Source of the DNA: Bacteroidales bacterium
GTDB lineage: Bacteria; Bacteroidota; Bacteroidia; Bacteroidales; GCA-2748055
Direction of reading: 5' to 3'
Assembly: GCA_023138875.1 (NCBI GenBank)
Contig: JAGLOO010000010.1
Span: forward strand, 1 to 64,000
Length of the DNA stretch: 64,000 nucleotides
This document shows, piece after piece, positions 54,135-62,867 of the stretch. The translations under genes and the position numbers were made by a program. Each line of letters starts with the position of its first letter. Position 1 is the stretch's first letter. The notes under the pieces were generated by a model. That model saw only the letters and a program-made list of their open reading frames with translations. It made no database searches and was not told the DNA's origin.

Positions 54135-55082
54135 ATGCTCAATAAGAACGTAAAGTTTCATCCAAAACTCAGCAATCTCTTTGCTGACAGGCTATTTATG
54201 ACCCGCGAGGCCCTTATTGGGGTTCTCACGGAGATGCATTTTTCAGATAGCCAGGCTTATTATGAGCGGGAGATCCCCACCTACCAGGATGAATCAAAGG
54301 ACCTGGCTGTAGAATTATCTTCTGATGAGATCTCGGTCACAACGAACTTCACTGAGACCGATATCCCGGATAACTCGATCGCTTTACATCGTATCGTAGG
54401 AACCATATTCGCTGATTACGACCGGTGGAGATGGTATTTTTCAACCAAACAGTTCATTGATGATATCCGTGCAGCTGATAAAAATCCCCAGGTGATAGCT
54501 CATTTTCTGTTCATCAACTCGGGAGGAGGAGAGGCCTGGTACCTGGAGAAAGCTTACGAGGCTGTCGGTGAGCTAAGGAAACCGGTGATCGCATTTGTTG
54601 AAAAGCGATGCTGCAGTGCTGCCTATTATATAGGGTGTAATACTGGCAGAATCTTCTCTACCTCGATCAATGATACCGTTGGCAGTATCGGTACCATGGT
54701 TGCCTTCTTGGATATCATTCCCTATTTCGAGGCGATGGGTGCCAAATGGATTGAGGAGTATTCTAATCTGAGCCACAAAAAGAACGCACGATTTAATAAA
54801 CTACTCGATGGAAAACCAAAGGAGTACAAAGAAAAAGAGCTCGATCCGCTCGCCAAGCAGTTCATTGCTGCAGTCCGGCAAGCCCGGGATCCCCTCAGTA
54901 AGCTCCCCGAGAAGCACGATGTTTTCGCCGGGGATTCATATAGCTCAGAAGAGGGTAGATCCATTGGCCTGATCGATGAGATCACGGAGCTGGAGCTCGC
55001 CTTAAGCTACACCCTGGAGCAGGGCCGTAAGTGGAAGGCCAAAGTGGAAAAACAAAATCGAATGCACACTTATATTGATTAA
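54135..55082 (+). CDS. S49 (SppA/ClpP-fold) prohead protease
   Basis: 315 residues. The protease core (about 85-250) has FLFINSGGGEAWYLEKAYEA (about 124-143, oxyanion loop) and VIAFVEKRCCSAAYYIGCNT (about 151-170) with the likely nucleophile Ser 161, followed by NDTVGSIGTMVAF as in SppA (TGSIGV-like). In phages this family matures the prohead by cutting the scaffold part of the capsid protein. It stands directly before the scaffold-capsid gene; the intergenic gap is one base. Confidence 0.87.
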   Translation: MLNKNVKFHPKLSNLFADRLFMTREALIGVLTEMHFSDSQAYYEREIPTYQDESKDLAVELSSDEISVTTNFTETDIPDNSIALHRIVGTIFADYDRWRWYFSTKQFIDDIRAADKNPQVIAHFLFINSGGGEAWYLEKAYEAVGELRKPVIAFVEKRCCSAAYYIGCNTGRIFSTSINDTVGSIGTMVAFLDIIPYFEAMGAKWIEEYSNLSHKKNARFNKLLDGKPKEYKEKELDPLAKQFIAAVRQARDPLSKLPEKHDVFAGDSYSSEEGRSIGLIDEITELELALSYTLEQGRKWKAKVEKQNRMHTYID

Positions 55083-55083
55083 C

Positions 55084-57120
55084 ATGAAAAAATTCAAAGT
55101 ACAATTCAACGCCATCCTGAAGGAGCTCAAGCTGGCTGACAAAGCCAAGAACAATGAGCTTACTCCGGAAGACTGGGACAAAATCGCCGAGGCTTACCAG
55201 GCTAAGTACAACAGTGATTTCTATGATGACCAGGAACAAGCAGAAACAGAAGAGCGTCGTGGATCCATCCATGAGGCTGCTTTGAACCTACTCGCCACTG
55301 AGGATGATGATGACTCCACATCCGGAGCATCCTCAGATACTATCGATCCGAATGAGACAGCCGAGATGAAGAAGGTCAGAGAAGAGAAAGAGGCTGCTGA
55401 AAAGAAGCTGAAGGAAAAGGAGAAGGAGAACACCGGCCTGACCGAAAAGATTAAGAATCTTGAGAAGGATCCTGAGCCGGATGATCCCAAAACGGAGGTT
55501 GTTACAATTGGGCTCTTGGGTCCGGGTACCACCGCTGATCACCTGTTCGGGATTCCCAGCGATATGTTCTCCATGGATCAGAGGTGGAATAAGGTGGCAG
55601 CCAACCCGGCCTATGCGACACTCACCCCTGTGGATGAGAGTGATGACGGGCCGAAGTTCCGACAGGCGGTAACAGCATATTCCAAGGAGCTTTCGAATCG
55701 TTATAAAACCCTTCATGAATCCGGCCAGTTGGCCAGCCTTATTAAAGGAGCTGCACTGGATGTGGGGTATGCTGATCTGGAAGATGCTGGTCTTGGAAAG
55801 CAATTTGTAATCCGCCGGCAGGATGAGCTTATCGCCAGGATCCTCGCTGTACCAACCGTATATGATATTTTCCCAAGGCGTTATGGAGTTCAGGATCGCG
55901 AGCTGATCACCAATGCATTCTTCGGAGAGTTCTCACAGGCCTACCAGGCTGGAGAGGTTTGGAAGGGAGATGTTGATCTGCAGCCCGAGCTGGGTCATGT
56001 TGATGATGCCATGTACAAAACACTGTTCGAAAGCATGAAGTGGATCGAGCGCCAGTATATTGGTTATTTGAACTCGGAAGGATCGGATGCAGTTAAATGG
56101 TCGATGATCGAATGGATGGTTCTGAACATTGCTGAAGTACTTGTCAATGAGCAGAGCAAGCGCCGCATCATGGGTATCTTCATCAAGCCTGCTACCGGCA
56201 CTCCAGGTAATGCTTTGTTTGCTTCGACCGGTGTTGTTCATACCCTGATCCGTTACATCCATGAGCACAAGCTGCTCACATTGAACGATGCTGCTTATAA
56301 TACTTATTCGAATACCCTTACAGTATTCGTCGAGGCTGTTGATGCGTTCCTCGCTGATGCATTGGAGAAGCGAGGTAACCTGGATGGCTATGCCCTACAT
56401 CTGAACAGGAATCACAAGATGTGGTATAAGGCCAGCGTGAGAAGGCAGTATGGGACTGATTATGATTTCTCAGGGCCAAAAGGTGATATGGTGGTTGACT
56501 GGGACATACCCATCAAATGGGTGCCGAACATGAACCAGAGCAAACTGATGATCCTGCAGAAGCCCGGAAATATCCAGTGTCTGGAGTTTGTTCCCGGTGA
56601 GATGTTCAAGATCGCCTTCGATCGTGATATGGAAGCTGTGAAGAGTTGGTCAACATGGAAAGAGGGTGTTTCCGCAGCCTTTACCGGAAAGAATTTTGAA
56701 ACCCGGGCTCTGCTTGTTGCCAATGATTATGATCTCCAGGAGGTTTTTATTAATCAGCCGGCAACAACCCTGGCCGACGATGCCACCACTGCTGATGCGA
56801 CTGCGAACTTCTGGTTCGTTTCCCAGGCAAATACCACAGCCAGCCAGAATATCACCGATATCACCGGCGCGAAGGATGGCGAGGTGTATATCATCGAGAC
56901 AGGACATGCTACTAATCCACAGACGGTAAACAAGGCGCTTAAGTTCAGCGAGATCGCTTCGAATTTTGTTCCGACTGCAGTGGGTGATTACCTGATGGTG
57001 CACTATGATCCCACAGCTGATAGTGGAAATGGAAAGTTCTATGAGATTGAGCGCTGTGTTGCTGGTACCAGGACGATTGTATCTGCCAAGCAGCCTAATA
57101 TCCCCGGGGCCGAAAGGTAG
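55084..57120 (+). CDS. Major capsid protein with N-terminal scaffold domain
   Basis: 678 residues from ATG 55084 (a TTG at 55075 is in frame). The first 140 or so are acidic, partly coiled coil (EEKEAAEKKLKEKEKENTGL), and end in Pro/Asp-rich linkers; they look like a delta/scaffold domain. The rest looks like an HK97-type shell protein: FGEFSQAYQAGEVWKGDVDL, MIEWMVLNIAEVLVNEQSKR and ALHLNRNHKMWYKASVRRQY. A protease gene just upstream supports cleavage at the junction. This is a long capsid protein; the family match is by context and composition rather than a known sequence. Confidence 0.82.
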   Translation: MKKFKVQFNAILKELKLADKAKNNELTPEDWDKIAEAYQAKYNSDFYDDQEQAETEERRGSIHEAALNLLATEDDDDSTSGASSDTIDPNETAEMKKVREEKEAAEKKLKEKEKENTGLTEKIKNLEKDPEPDDPKTEVVTIGLLGPGTTADHLFGIPSDMFSMDQRWNKVAANPAYATLTPVDESDDGPKFRQAVTAYSKELSNRYKTLHESGQLASLIKGAALDVGYADLEDAGLGKQFVIRRQDELIARILAVPTVYDIFPRRYGVQDRELITNAFFGEFSQAYQAGEVWKGDVDLQPELGHVDDAMYKTLFESMKWIERQYIGYLNSEGSDAVKWSMIEWMVLNIAEVLVNEQSKRRIMGIFIKPATGTPGNALFASTGVVHTLIRYIHEHKLLTLNDAAYNTYSNTLTVFVEAVDAFLADALEKRGNLDGYALHLNRNHKMWYKASVRRQYGTDYDFSGPKGDMVVDWDIPIKWVPNMNQSKLMILQKPGNIQCLEFVPGEMFKIAFDRDMEAVKSWSTWKEGVSAAFTGKNFETRALLVANDYDLQEVFINQPATTLADDATTADATANFWFVSQANTTASQNITDITGAKDGEVYIIETGHATNPQTVNKALKFSEIASNFVPTAVGDYLMVHYDPTADSGNGKFYEIERCVAGTRTIVSAKQPNIPGAER

Positions 57121-57143
57121 CCCACACTGAGACGAGTTGAATG

Positions 57144-57172
57144 GGGTCGGGAGACTTTCCCGGCCCTTTCTT
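57144..57172 (+). terminator. Hairpin with T-rich tail after the capsid gene
   Basis: Arms GGGTCGGGA (57144-57152) and TCCCGGCCC (57158-57166) pair over nine bases with one wobble and a 5-nt loop, then TTTCTT. It lies 24 bp after the capsid stop and before the next start. Confidence 0.65.
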
Positions 57173-57197
57173 AAACAGCAAAAAAAACACGCAGATC

Positions 57198-58217
57198 ATG
57201 AAACAAAATGAAAAACAAAAAGCTTACTCAGCCAGAATGGTAGGATGGGCACGCCGTAGGACACTGCTAGGATTCCTATTTTCCCTGGTTGCTGTGTTCG
57301 TTCTGGTGGTTGTGGCATTCTCGGTCTTCAATCCAGAGATAATTGACTTTATTTCTGCACTGGGTATCTCCGGTGGAGGGGCAACCCTGGCCACCATGGC
57401 CGCCATCGGGAATATTGATGGGGTGAATGATCAGTATACTGCAGGGCGCCAGATAGCATACAAAGTATGGCTGGTCCATGTGAATCAGATCGATGAGGAT
57501 CAGGTCTATCCTTCACCGAATGCCAACCGTGAGGTAGGTACTATCCCTCTCCTGGCCGGCGAATACATGCATTATTTTGAGGCCATCGATGATACGCTGA
57601 AGGATGGATCCACAGGTGAGAAAGGTGAGCTCACTACCGATGTAACCAACTCATTTGGGTTTACCATGGGTGGTGATGGCGCCAAGCTCTACGACTTTAT
57701 CGAAGAGTATGCCGGTGGCCGGTTTATTATCATCTATCAGAAATGCTCCACCGGTGACTACTTTATCGCAGGAACGAAATGCAAGCCGATGATCCTCCAA
57801 AGTTTCGAACGTAAGCGGGACACAGAGGCCAACGCGGTAGTATTCAACTTCCAGAATAAGTCATTCAAGCAGCCTTATAAGTATGTGGGATCCATCACAA
57901 GGACCACTCCAGAGACAGTAGCTGCTGATGCTACTAATCTGGCTATCGTCGCAGGTAAAGATCAATACCAGCTGACCGATAATACTGTGGCAACTGCTAT
58001 CGCAACCGTTTCCGGGATTCTCTCCTCACAGTATGGAAATCATGTCGAGGTACTGGGATCCGGTGGTTCCAACCCGTCAACAATCGCGGATAACACTGTA
58101 TTTATCCTGATTGACGGGACCACCTGGACAGGGAATGCAGGGAGCAAGATCTCCTTCCAGATCCATGATGATGCCACCATGGTCGAGGTACCAGGTACAC
58201 GCGTACAAACAGCGTAG
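57198..58217 (+). CDS. Putative tail tube/virion protein with a membrane-like N-terminus
   Basis: 339 residues from ATG 57198; an in-frame Met at 57141 would start inside the terminator hairpin and is rejected. Residues about 19-45 (RTLLGFLFSLVAVFVLVVVA) form a strong hydrophobic helix, unusual for a virion protein. The middle is beta-rich (GRFIIIYQKCSTGDYFIAGT, FNFQNKSFKQPYKYVGSITR), as in tail tube proteins, and the C-terminal 100 residues resemble an Ig-like or BNR-like add-on. Function by position only. Confidence 0.68.
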   Translation: MKQNEKQKAYSARMVGWARRRTLLGFLFSLVAVFVLVVVAFSVFNPEIIDFISALGISGGGATLATMAAIGNIDGVNDQYTAGRQIAYKVWLVHVNQIDEDQVYPSPNANREVGTIPLLAGEYMHYFEAIDDTLKDGSTGEKGELTTDVTNSFGFTMGGDGAKLYDFIEEYAGGRFIIIYQKCSTGDYFIAGTKCKPMILQSFERKRDTEANAVVFNFQNKSFKQPYKYVGSITRTTPETVAADATNLAIVAGKDQYQLTDNTVATAIATVSGILSSQYGNHVEVLGSGGSNPSTIADNTVFILIDGTTWTGNAGSKISFQIHDDATMVEVPGTRVQTA

Positions 58218-58262
58218 ATTTTTCATAAGTAGTTTTAGTTAGTTGGTAGTTTAGTTAGAAAG

Positions 58263-58289
58263 GGAGCTCTTCTCCAGGGGCTCCTTTTT
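58263..58289 (+). terminator. Hairpin with T5 after the tail tube gene
   Basis: Short stem GGAGC (58263-58267) and GCTCC (58280-58284), extended by A-T pairs at the base, followed by five T. Located 45 bp after the stop at 58217. Confidence 0.5.
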
Positions 58290-58384
58290 CTATGGCTGCT
58301 CCTCTGTATCTGTCCTTTCATTCAGATTGCATTGCAGATAAATTGGTAGTTACTATAGTATCAAAACCATTTATAAATGAAATT

Positions 58385-59071
58385 ATGGATCCACGAGAAA
58401 AACTGAGAGCATTCAACCAGCTGCTGGATGACAAGTTCTACGAGCCTGATTATGCATTGCTGAAAAAGAAAAGTCCGAAGCATGAAGCTTTGACCATCCA
58501 TGCGCCCTCGGCAAAGTTACACAGGGAAGCCCTGTTCGGATTGCTGGATTTGGCAACTACTGAACAGATCGAGAAAAACAGGAAAGAATACCTGAAGAAG
58601 GTGGAGGCTGCTGCCAAGAAAGCTGAGGAGGCCGCAGTGAAGAAAGCTGAGGAAGCTGCTGCCAAGAAAGCTGCTGAGGAGGAAAACAGGAAGCAGATAT
58701 TGCTGCTCCTGGCCGATGGGGACCTGGAGGAGTGTGAGAAACTGGTCGCAGAACTTCCAGATGAAGATCCGCTGAAGGATCAAGTATCGGCAGATATTGC
58801 TCTGTTAAAGCAGCAGGCTGCTGAGATGGAGATGAAGGAAGAGGCTGCTGCCAAGAAAACTAAGGAGGCTGCAGTGAAGAAAGCTGAGGAGGCCGCTGCC
58901 AAAAAAGCAGAAGAGGATGCAGGTTCCGGAGAGGTTAAAGCTGACGACAAGGTGGCAGCCGAAAAGCCTGCGGATGATCAGGCAAAAAAAAAGGAGGAAG
59001 TAGCCCAGGAGGAAAGCTCCAAAAAGAGCACGAGTACCCACAAATCCACTGGGACCGGCTCGAAGACCTAG
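58385..59071 (+). CDS. Ala/Lys/Glu-rich coiled-coil phage protein
   Basis: 228 residues from ATG 58385 (MDPREKLRAFNQLLDDKFYE); an earlier Met at 58292 lies at the tail of a terminator and is rejected. After a folded start (about 1-60) it has two coiled blocks of EEAAAKKAEEAA type (about 75-98 and 152-176) joined by a helical piece, then an acidic, Ser/Thr-rich tail. The 0-frame C-terminus after an A9 run (58984-58992) is low-complexity, whereas the -1 frame at the same place stays open into the next gene, so a longer product may be made. Confidence 0.72.
   Translation: MDPREKLRAFNQLLDDKFYEPDYALLKKKSPKHEALTIHAPSAKLHREALFGLLDLATTEQIEKNRKEYLKKVEAAAKKAEEAAVKKAEEAAAKKAAEEENRKQILLLLADGDLEECEKLVAELPDEDPLKDQVSADIALLKQQAAEMEMKEEAAAKKTKEAAVKKAEEAAAKKAEEDAGSGEVKADDKVAAEKPADDQAKKKEEVAQEESSKKSTSTHKSTGTGSKT
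58984..58999 (+). other. Candidate -1 frameshift site (A9 followed by GGAGGAA)
   Basis: GCA-AAA-AAA-AAG in the 0 frame gives a classical A-AAA-AAA slippery heptamer. The -1 frame has a TGA at 58975-58977 just upstream and is then open through 59493. Its stretch 59050-59124 reads WDRLEDLDVQKATILYNDRV and YCYRKM, a protein-like sequence with no ATG, GTG or TTG start before 59125. A purine-rich GGAGGAA follows the slip site. Confidence 0.55.
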
Positions 59072-59124
59072 ACGTCCAAAAAGCCACCATCCTCTACAAC
59101 GATCGCGTATACTGCTACCGTAAG

Positions 59125-59493
59125 ATGCAGGAAATCGAAGAGGTCATTGATGATAAGCCATCGAAAAAGAGGATTGCCCTGGCGGTCGAGCTCCGAAACC
59201 GTAGCCTGCTTGCGTTTGAGGAGCTTCGGCATTTTAATGATACCGGGTTGTTTAAGTATAAGCATCCCCTGATCATTCATCACAGCCTCCGCGCTGAGTT
59301 GGTCGAACTAAAGAAGAAGGATCCTGATGTATTCTTGGATCAATATGCCAATGCCCGGGACAATATTAAGCGGTACAAGAGCTTCCTGAATAATCCGAAA
59401 AGGGATGAGAGCAAGAAGACTCTTGACCGCGAGAACCTTAAAAAGCATGAGGCCCGGGCGGCTGTTTACCGGGAGGTGCTGCAGGAAGAATAA
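59125..59493 (+). CDS. Phage morphogenesis protein, probably the -1 frame extension
   Basis: 122 residues from the first ATG at 59125; the same frame is open upstream to 58978 with convincing codons (HWDRLEDLDVQKATIL), so the natural product probably begins further upstream by a -1 frameshift from the 58385 gene. Helical and charged (RIALAVELRNRSLLAFEELR, DPDVFLDQYANARDNIKRYK). Not recognised by name. Located just before the putative small terminase gene. Confidence 0.65.
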   Translation: MQEIEEVIDDKPSKKRIALAVELRNRSLLAFEELRHFNDTGLFKYKHPLIIHHSLRAELVELKKKDPDVFLDQYANARDNIKRYKSFLNNPKRDESKKTLDRENLKKHEARAAVYREVLQEE

Positions 59494-59505
59494 AGCAATG
59501 ACAAG

Positions 59506-59814
59506 ATGAGTAGCGATGAGTCAATATTGGAGGTGGTGTTTCGGTATGCCAAGATGAAGTATACACCGGAAAAAATCTGTGTTCTCCTTGGTTTAACTAA
59601 GAAACAGACCACTGAATTATTGATTCGGTTCGAGGATCCTGATGATCCTATTCGAATCAAGTATGAGCAGGGGAAAGCCATAAGTGACTATCGAATGGAT
59701 AAAGCTCTGGAGAAAGCGGGCGCAAGGGGCAATCCTCTGGCGATCTCAGAGCTGAGTACCCGGCAGTACCACCGTATGATCGATGAGCTAAAAAAGGAGC
59801 TATTTAACATATGA
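59506..59814 (+). CDS. Putative small terminase-type HTH protein
   Basis: 102 residues. An HTH-like segment (YTPEKICVLLGLTKKQTTEL, about 19-38) is followed by YEQGKAISDYRMDKALEKAG and ARGNPLAISELS, a pattern seen in small terminase-like proteins that bind the pac or cos site and form a ring. It stands two genes before the large terminase. Assignment by motif and position; moderate. Confidence 0.6.
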   Translation: MSSDESILEVVFRYAKMKYTPEKICVLLGLTKKQTTELLIRFEDPDDPIRIKYEQGKAISDYRMDKALEKAGARGNPLAISELSTRQYHRMIDELKKELFNI

Positions 59815-60452
59815 GCAACCTTGCAACACTGGAGAGTCTGGGCCCGGATATCGTTTATGATTTCCTGGAAACTGGTAAATCCTCGGCCATCGCAAAAAAC
59901 CTGCAGGAATACATACATCATCTTCAATGGGCAGCTGAGATATGGAACACTGAACGCAACACCACACGGGCGGCCGCCAAGCTTCGTATGAGGATCCTGG
60001 CAACACTGGGCAAGACTGTTTCAATTAAGACATGTATGAACCGGTTGTTTGATTCCATGAACTATTTCGAGGTGGACAATAATGTTTCCCAGGAGATCTG
60101 GGATAGGGATACCGCCAATAAGTTTGAGGACCTTGCAAAATTAGCCATCAAAGAGAGTAAGCTTGATACCGCCAGTCGGGCATACAATAGAGCAAACGAA
60201 CTTCGAGCCCGTGCCAATAGTGCGATGAAACCTGCAGAACTTCAACCACCGCTATTCCTGATTGATACTAAAATCTCTGCGGAAGATCTCGGGTTTAAAA
60301 ATGAGAAGCTTTTATCCATCACCAGGAAATCAAATGAGGGGTTTTATGCCAGGCTGATTTCCGAACTGCCGATTGAAAAGCAAGAGAAGCTCAGGTTATT
60401 ATCTGATGCGGAGATTTCGGATGTTGATTTCGAGGACATTGAAGATGAATAA
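59811..60452 (+). CDS. Hypothetical protein between the terminase genes
   Basis: 213 residues, helical in the first 140 (AKNLQEYIHHLQWAAEIWNT, FEDLAKLAIKESKLDTASRA) with an acidic end (DAEISDVDFEDIEDE). It starts in the stop of the previous gene (ATGA) and overlaps the large terminase gene by 8 bp. It could be a terminase partner. Not recognised. Confidence 0.65.
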   Translation: MSNLATLESLGPDIVYDFLETGKSSAIAKNLQEYIHHLQWAAEIWNTERNTTRAAAKLRMRILATLGKTVSIKTCMNRLFDSMNYFEVDNNVSQEIWDRDTANKFEDLAKLAIKESKLDTASRAYNRANELRARANSAMKPAELQPPLFLIDTKISAEDLGFKNEKLLSITRKSNEGFYARLISELPIEKQEKLRLLSDAEISDVDFEDIEDE

Positions 60453-62199
60453 ATCACTAAAAAAAACTGAGACTACAGAAGTATTTGAGAGCCTGTACAT
60501 GAATAAGATGCAGGCCAAAGCCACCGTTGTGGACTCGAATATCCTGATCTGTGAGGTTGCCAGGGCAGCAGGAAAGACTGAAGGGATCTTTGGGCCCCGC
60601 ATGATCCGGGTAGGTGCTGACATGCCGGGTGAGCTTTCCTTCCTTATCCATAAGACCTACGTGGCTCTGATGTCGAATATAATCCCCAACCTCAGGGCAT
60701 TCTTCAGTAAGCCCGTCGGGCCGGGTGGACGGCCGTTGATGGAAGAAGGGAAGCATTATGTCATTGGTGAATCAAAACTACCCAAGCATTTTCTAAAGCC
60801 ACGATACCCGGTTGCTTATCCTAAGCATTCAATTATAATGTACACCGGTCACCAGTTCCAGCTGGTATCTTCTGATCAGCCGGATAGCATGGCCGGTCGC
60901 TCCGGAGTACATGCCTTTATTGAAGAGATGAAGCATAATAAAGGTGAAAAGCTGAAGGCCAGGATCTTCCCTGGTCTGCGTGGCGGTAAGGGAAGGACCA
61001 GACAAAGCCCCTATTATGAAGGGATCACCGGAGTATCGGATACTGCCCGGGTGGATATCGGTGAGGATGACTGGTTTTTTGAATTTGAAAAGAATGTGGA
61101 TGAAGAGCTGATATCAGAAATCGTTACTGCATCTCTATATTTGAATGAAGCTCTGGTAAATAAGATTCGGTTAGAGCATGAGATTGCCCGCGAAAAGGAC
61201 CATGATGTAAGAGCTAGGAAACAAAGGCAACTCAAGAAATTTACTGCCCGGGTGAACCTTTGGGATCCCAGGCTGAGGGAGATGCGCCATGCGGCTACCT
61301 ACTATCTGAAAGCCAGTACATTCGTGAATAAGGATTTCCTTGGACCCAAGTTCTTCAAAACACAGTTGGAAACACTATTGATGGATGAGTTTCTGACAGC
61401 CATATGTAACATCCGGATGCTGAGGGTTACTGATATGTTCTTTTCCGGATTCAAAAAACTGGTACATACTTTCGATGACAGTTATATCTATGACTCGATC
61501 CTGAAGTTTGATCTGAAGGAGACCTTCACTCTGAGGGCTGAGTATCTGAAACACTATGATCCCAAGGAACCGCTGATAATCGGGTATGATCCTGGTAATT
61601 TCTGTTCGATTGTAGTAGGTCAGGAGAAGCGGAAAGAGAATGAGATCAGGATACTGAAGGAGTTCTTTTGCTGGATCCCTCTCCAGCAGGGAGAACTGGC
61701 CCGGTTATTTGACACCTTTTTTGGTGAGTTTGCCAGGAACCGAAAGGTCATATTGTATGCTGACCGTGCCGGTAATAAGCGAAAGGTAGAGCAGGATAAG
61801 ATCACCACAGACTCCAGGTTGCTAAAGGCTGAGCTTGAATCCTATAAATTCCGTGTGGATCTCAGGACCGAAAAGCAGCGAACGATCTTCTATTACGAGC
61901 ACCTGAAGCTACTGACCATGCTTCTTGCCGAGGACATGAGAGCGCTACCGAAGCTCCGGATAGATGTCAATGAGTGTTCTAACCTGGTCTCTGCAATCCA
62001 TCTAACACCGGTCAAGCGGGATGACGGGAAGATCGAGATGGATAAAAGCAGTGAAAGAAAGGTGGCCATGGAGTACCAGGCAGGCCTTACACCCCAGTTA
62101 CCATCAGCACTGACCTACCTTTTGTTTGGGCTTTACGAGAAATTGCTTCCCAAGGAAATGAAAAAGGGAGTAAGCATTCCTGCGAACATCTCAGGATAA
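60445..62199 (+). CDS. Phage terminase large subunit
   Basis: 584 residues from ATG 60445; an upstream Met at 60373 lies deep in the previous gene. The packaging ATPase has a variant Walker A EVARAAGKTEG (about 37-47, Arg and GKT) and Walker B VHAFIEEMKH (about 155-164, with the Glu pair). The C-terminal RNase H-like nuclease shows PLIIGYDPGNFCSIVVGQ (about 373-390), KVILYADRAGNKRKV and DVNECSNLVSAIH. It would cut and pump DNA into the prohead. No gene follows for 350 bp. Confidence 0.85.
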   Translation: MNKSLKKTETTEVFESLYMNKMQAKATVVDSNILICEVARAAGKTEGIFGPRMIRVGADMPGELSFLIHKTYVALMSNIIPNLRAFFSKPVGPGGRPLMEEGKHYVIGESKLPKHFLKPRYPVAYPKHSIIMYTGHQFQLVSSDQPDSMAGRSGVHAFIEEMKHNKGEKLKARIFPGLRGGKGRTRQSPYYEGITGVSDTARVDIGEDDWFFEFEKNVDEELISEIVTASLYLNEALVNKIRLEHEIAREKDHDVRARKQRQLKKFTARVNLWDPRLREMRHAATYYLKASTFVNKDFLGPKFFKTQLETLLMDEFLTAICNIRMLRVTDMFFSGFKKLVHTFDDSYIYDSILKFDLKETFTLRAEYLKHYDPKEPLIIGYDPGNFCSIVVGQEKRKENEIRILKEFFCWIPLQQGELARLFDTFFGEFARNRKVILYADRAGNKRKVEQDKITTDSRLLKAELESYKFRVDLRTEKQRTIFYYEHLKLLTMLLAEDMRALPKLRIDVNECSNLVSAIHLTPVKRDDGKIEMDKSSERKVAMEYQAGLTPQLPSALTYLLFGLYEKLLPKEMKKGVSIPANISG

Positions 62200-62552
62200 C
62201 CCAGTTTGACACAAAAAGGGTGCATTTTGATTTAAAAAGCATGCATTTTCGCATTTTTTGACTAAACTTTTTCAGCTAAGTCAATTGATTCTCAGGAAAA
62301 TGAATTTCAAAAATGAACTTTTTCCCGAAAAAAAAATCTCGATCTCCCGTGGCGCTAAATTTCCAACGTGTAATGCAAGCATGCTGAATCCTCTGGAAAT
62401 ATGACAGGGCGTGGGATACAGAGCGAATCGCCCATGCTTGCGGGCTGCCAGGTATCTCGCACCGATCGGTGTGACTTCGACACGCAAGCGGATTGCATTG
62501 CAACGGTGTTGTGTCCTTTCCACTATTCCCACCATATTCGATCTTAGCATGC
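62200..62552 (+). other. 350-bp gap with inverted repeats, possible structured RNA
   Basis: No convincing gene. The left part is AT-rich with three near-copies of TGCATTTT. The right part (62345-62520) is GC-richer and structured: GCAAGCATG (62375-62383) pairs perfectly with CATGCTTGC (62433-62441), and CACCGATCGGTG (62460-62471) is a 12-bp palindrome. A non-coding RNA or a DNA site such as pac is possible. Confidence 0.4.
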
Positions 62553-62867
62553 ATGGAGACCATCAACGTTATCGATGCTATTCGTATGATGCAGGAGGTC
62601 AGTAAGCTTCCCGACGGTCACTTCACCATTGCATTTTTCAAGTACAACAGGACTACAGGGGAGGCATCAACCAAGCTGCAGGTAAGACAACGATGCACGA
62701 CCCGGGCACAGCTTCCCCAGGAGAGGTTCCAGATCCCATCGGATAACTTCTTTCTGTTCCAGGATCAGGACCAGAACCCGAAGACCTGCTATCGCGTACT
62801 GATCCGCTTCGTGGGCTTCCCTCCAGACTACAATCTTATTAAAGTAAAATGGTTCAAAGATGAATGA
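62553..62867 (+). CDS. Small phage protein before the portal gene
   Basis: 104 residues from ATG 62553 (METINVIDAIRMMQEVSKLP); the frame is open further upstream but in the structured gap. Mixed alpha/beta with RFVGFPPDYNLIKVKWFKDE at the end, a pattern seen beside phage portal genes in Bacteroidota. It overlaps the portal start by 8 bp. Confidence 0.65.
   Translation: METINVIDAIRMMQEVSKLPDGHFTIAFFKYNRTTGEASTKLQVRQRCTTRAQLPQERFQIPSDNFFLFQDQDQNPKTCYRVLIRFVGFPPDYNLIKVKWFKDE

Noticed and set aside
57141-57197. Upstream start for the putative tail tube gene
   Set aside because: The ATG lies at the foot of a terminator hairpin; the ATG at 57198 begins a normal basic N-terminus before the hydrophobic helix.
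58292-58384. Upstream start for the coiled-coil phage protein
   Set aside because: It begins directly in the T tract of a terminator-like hairpin; ATG 58385 gives a normal start.
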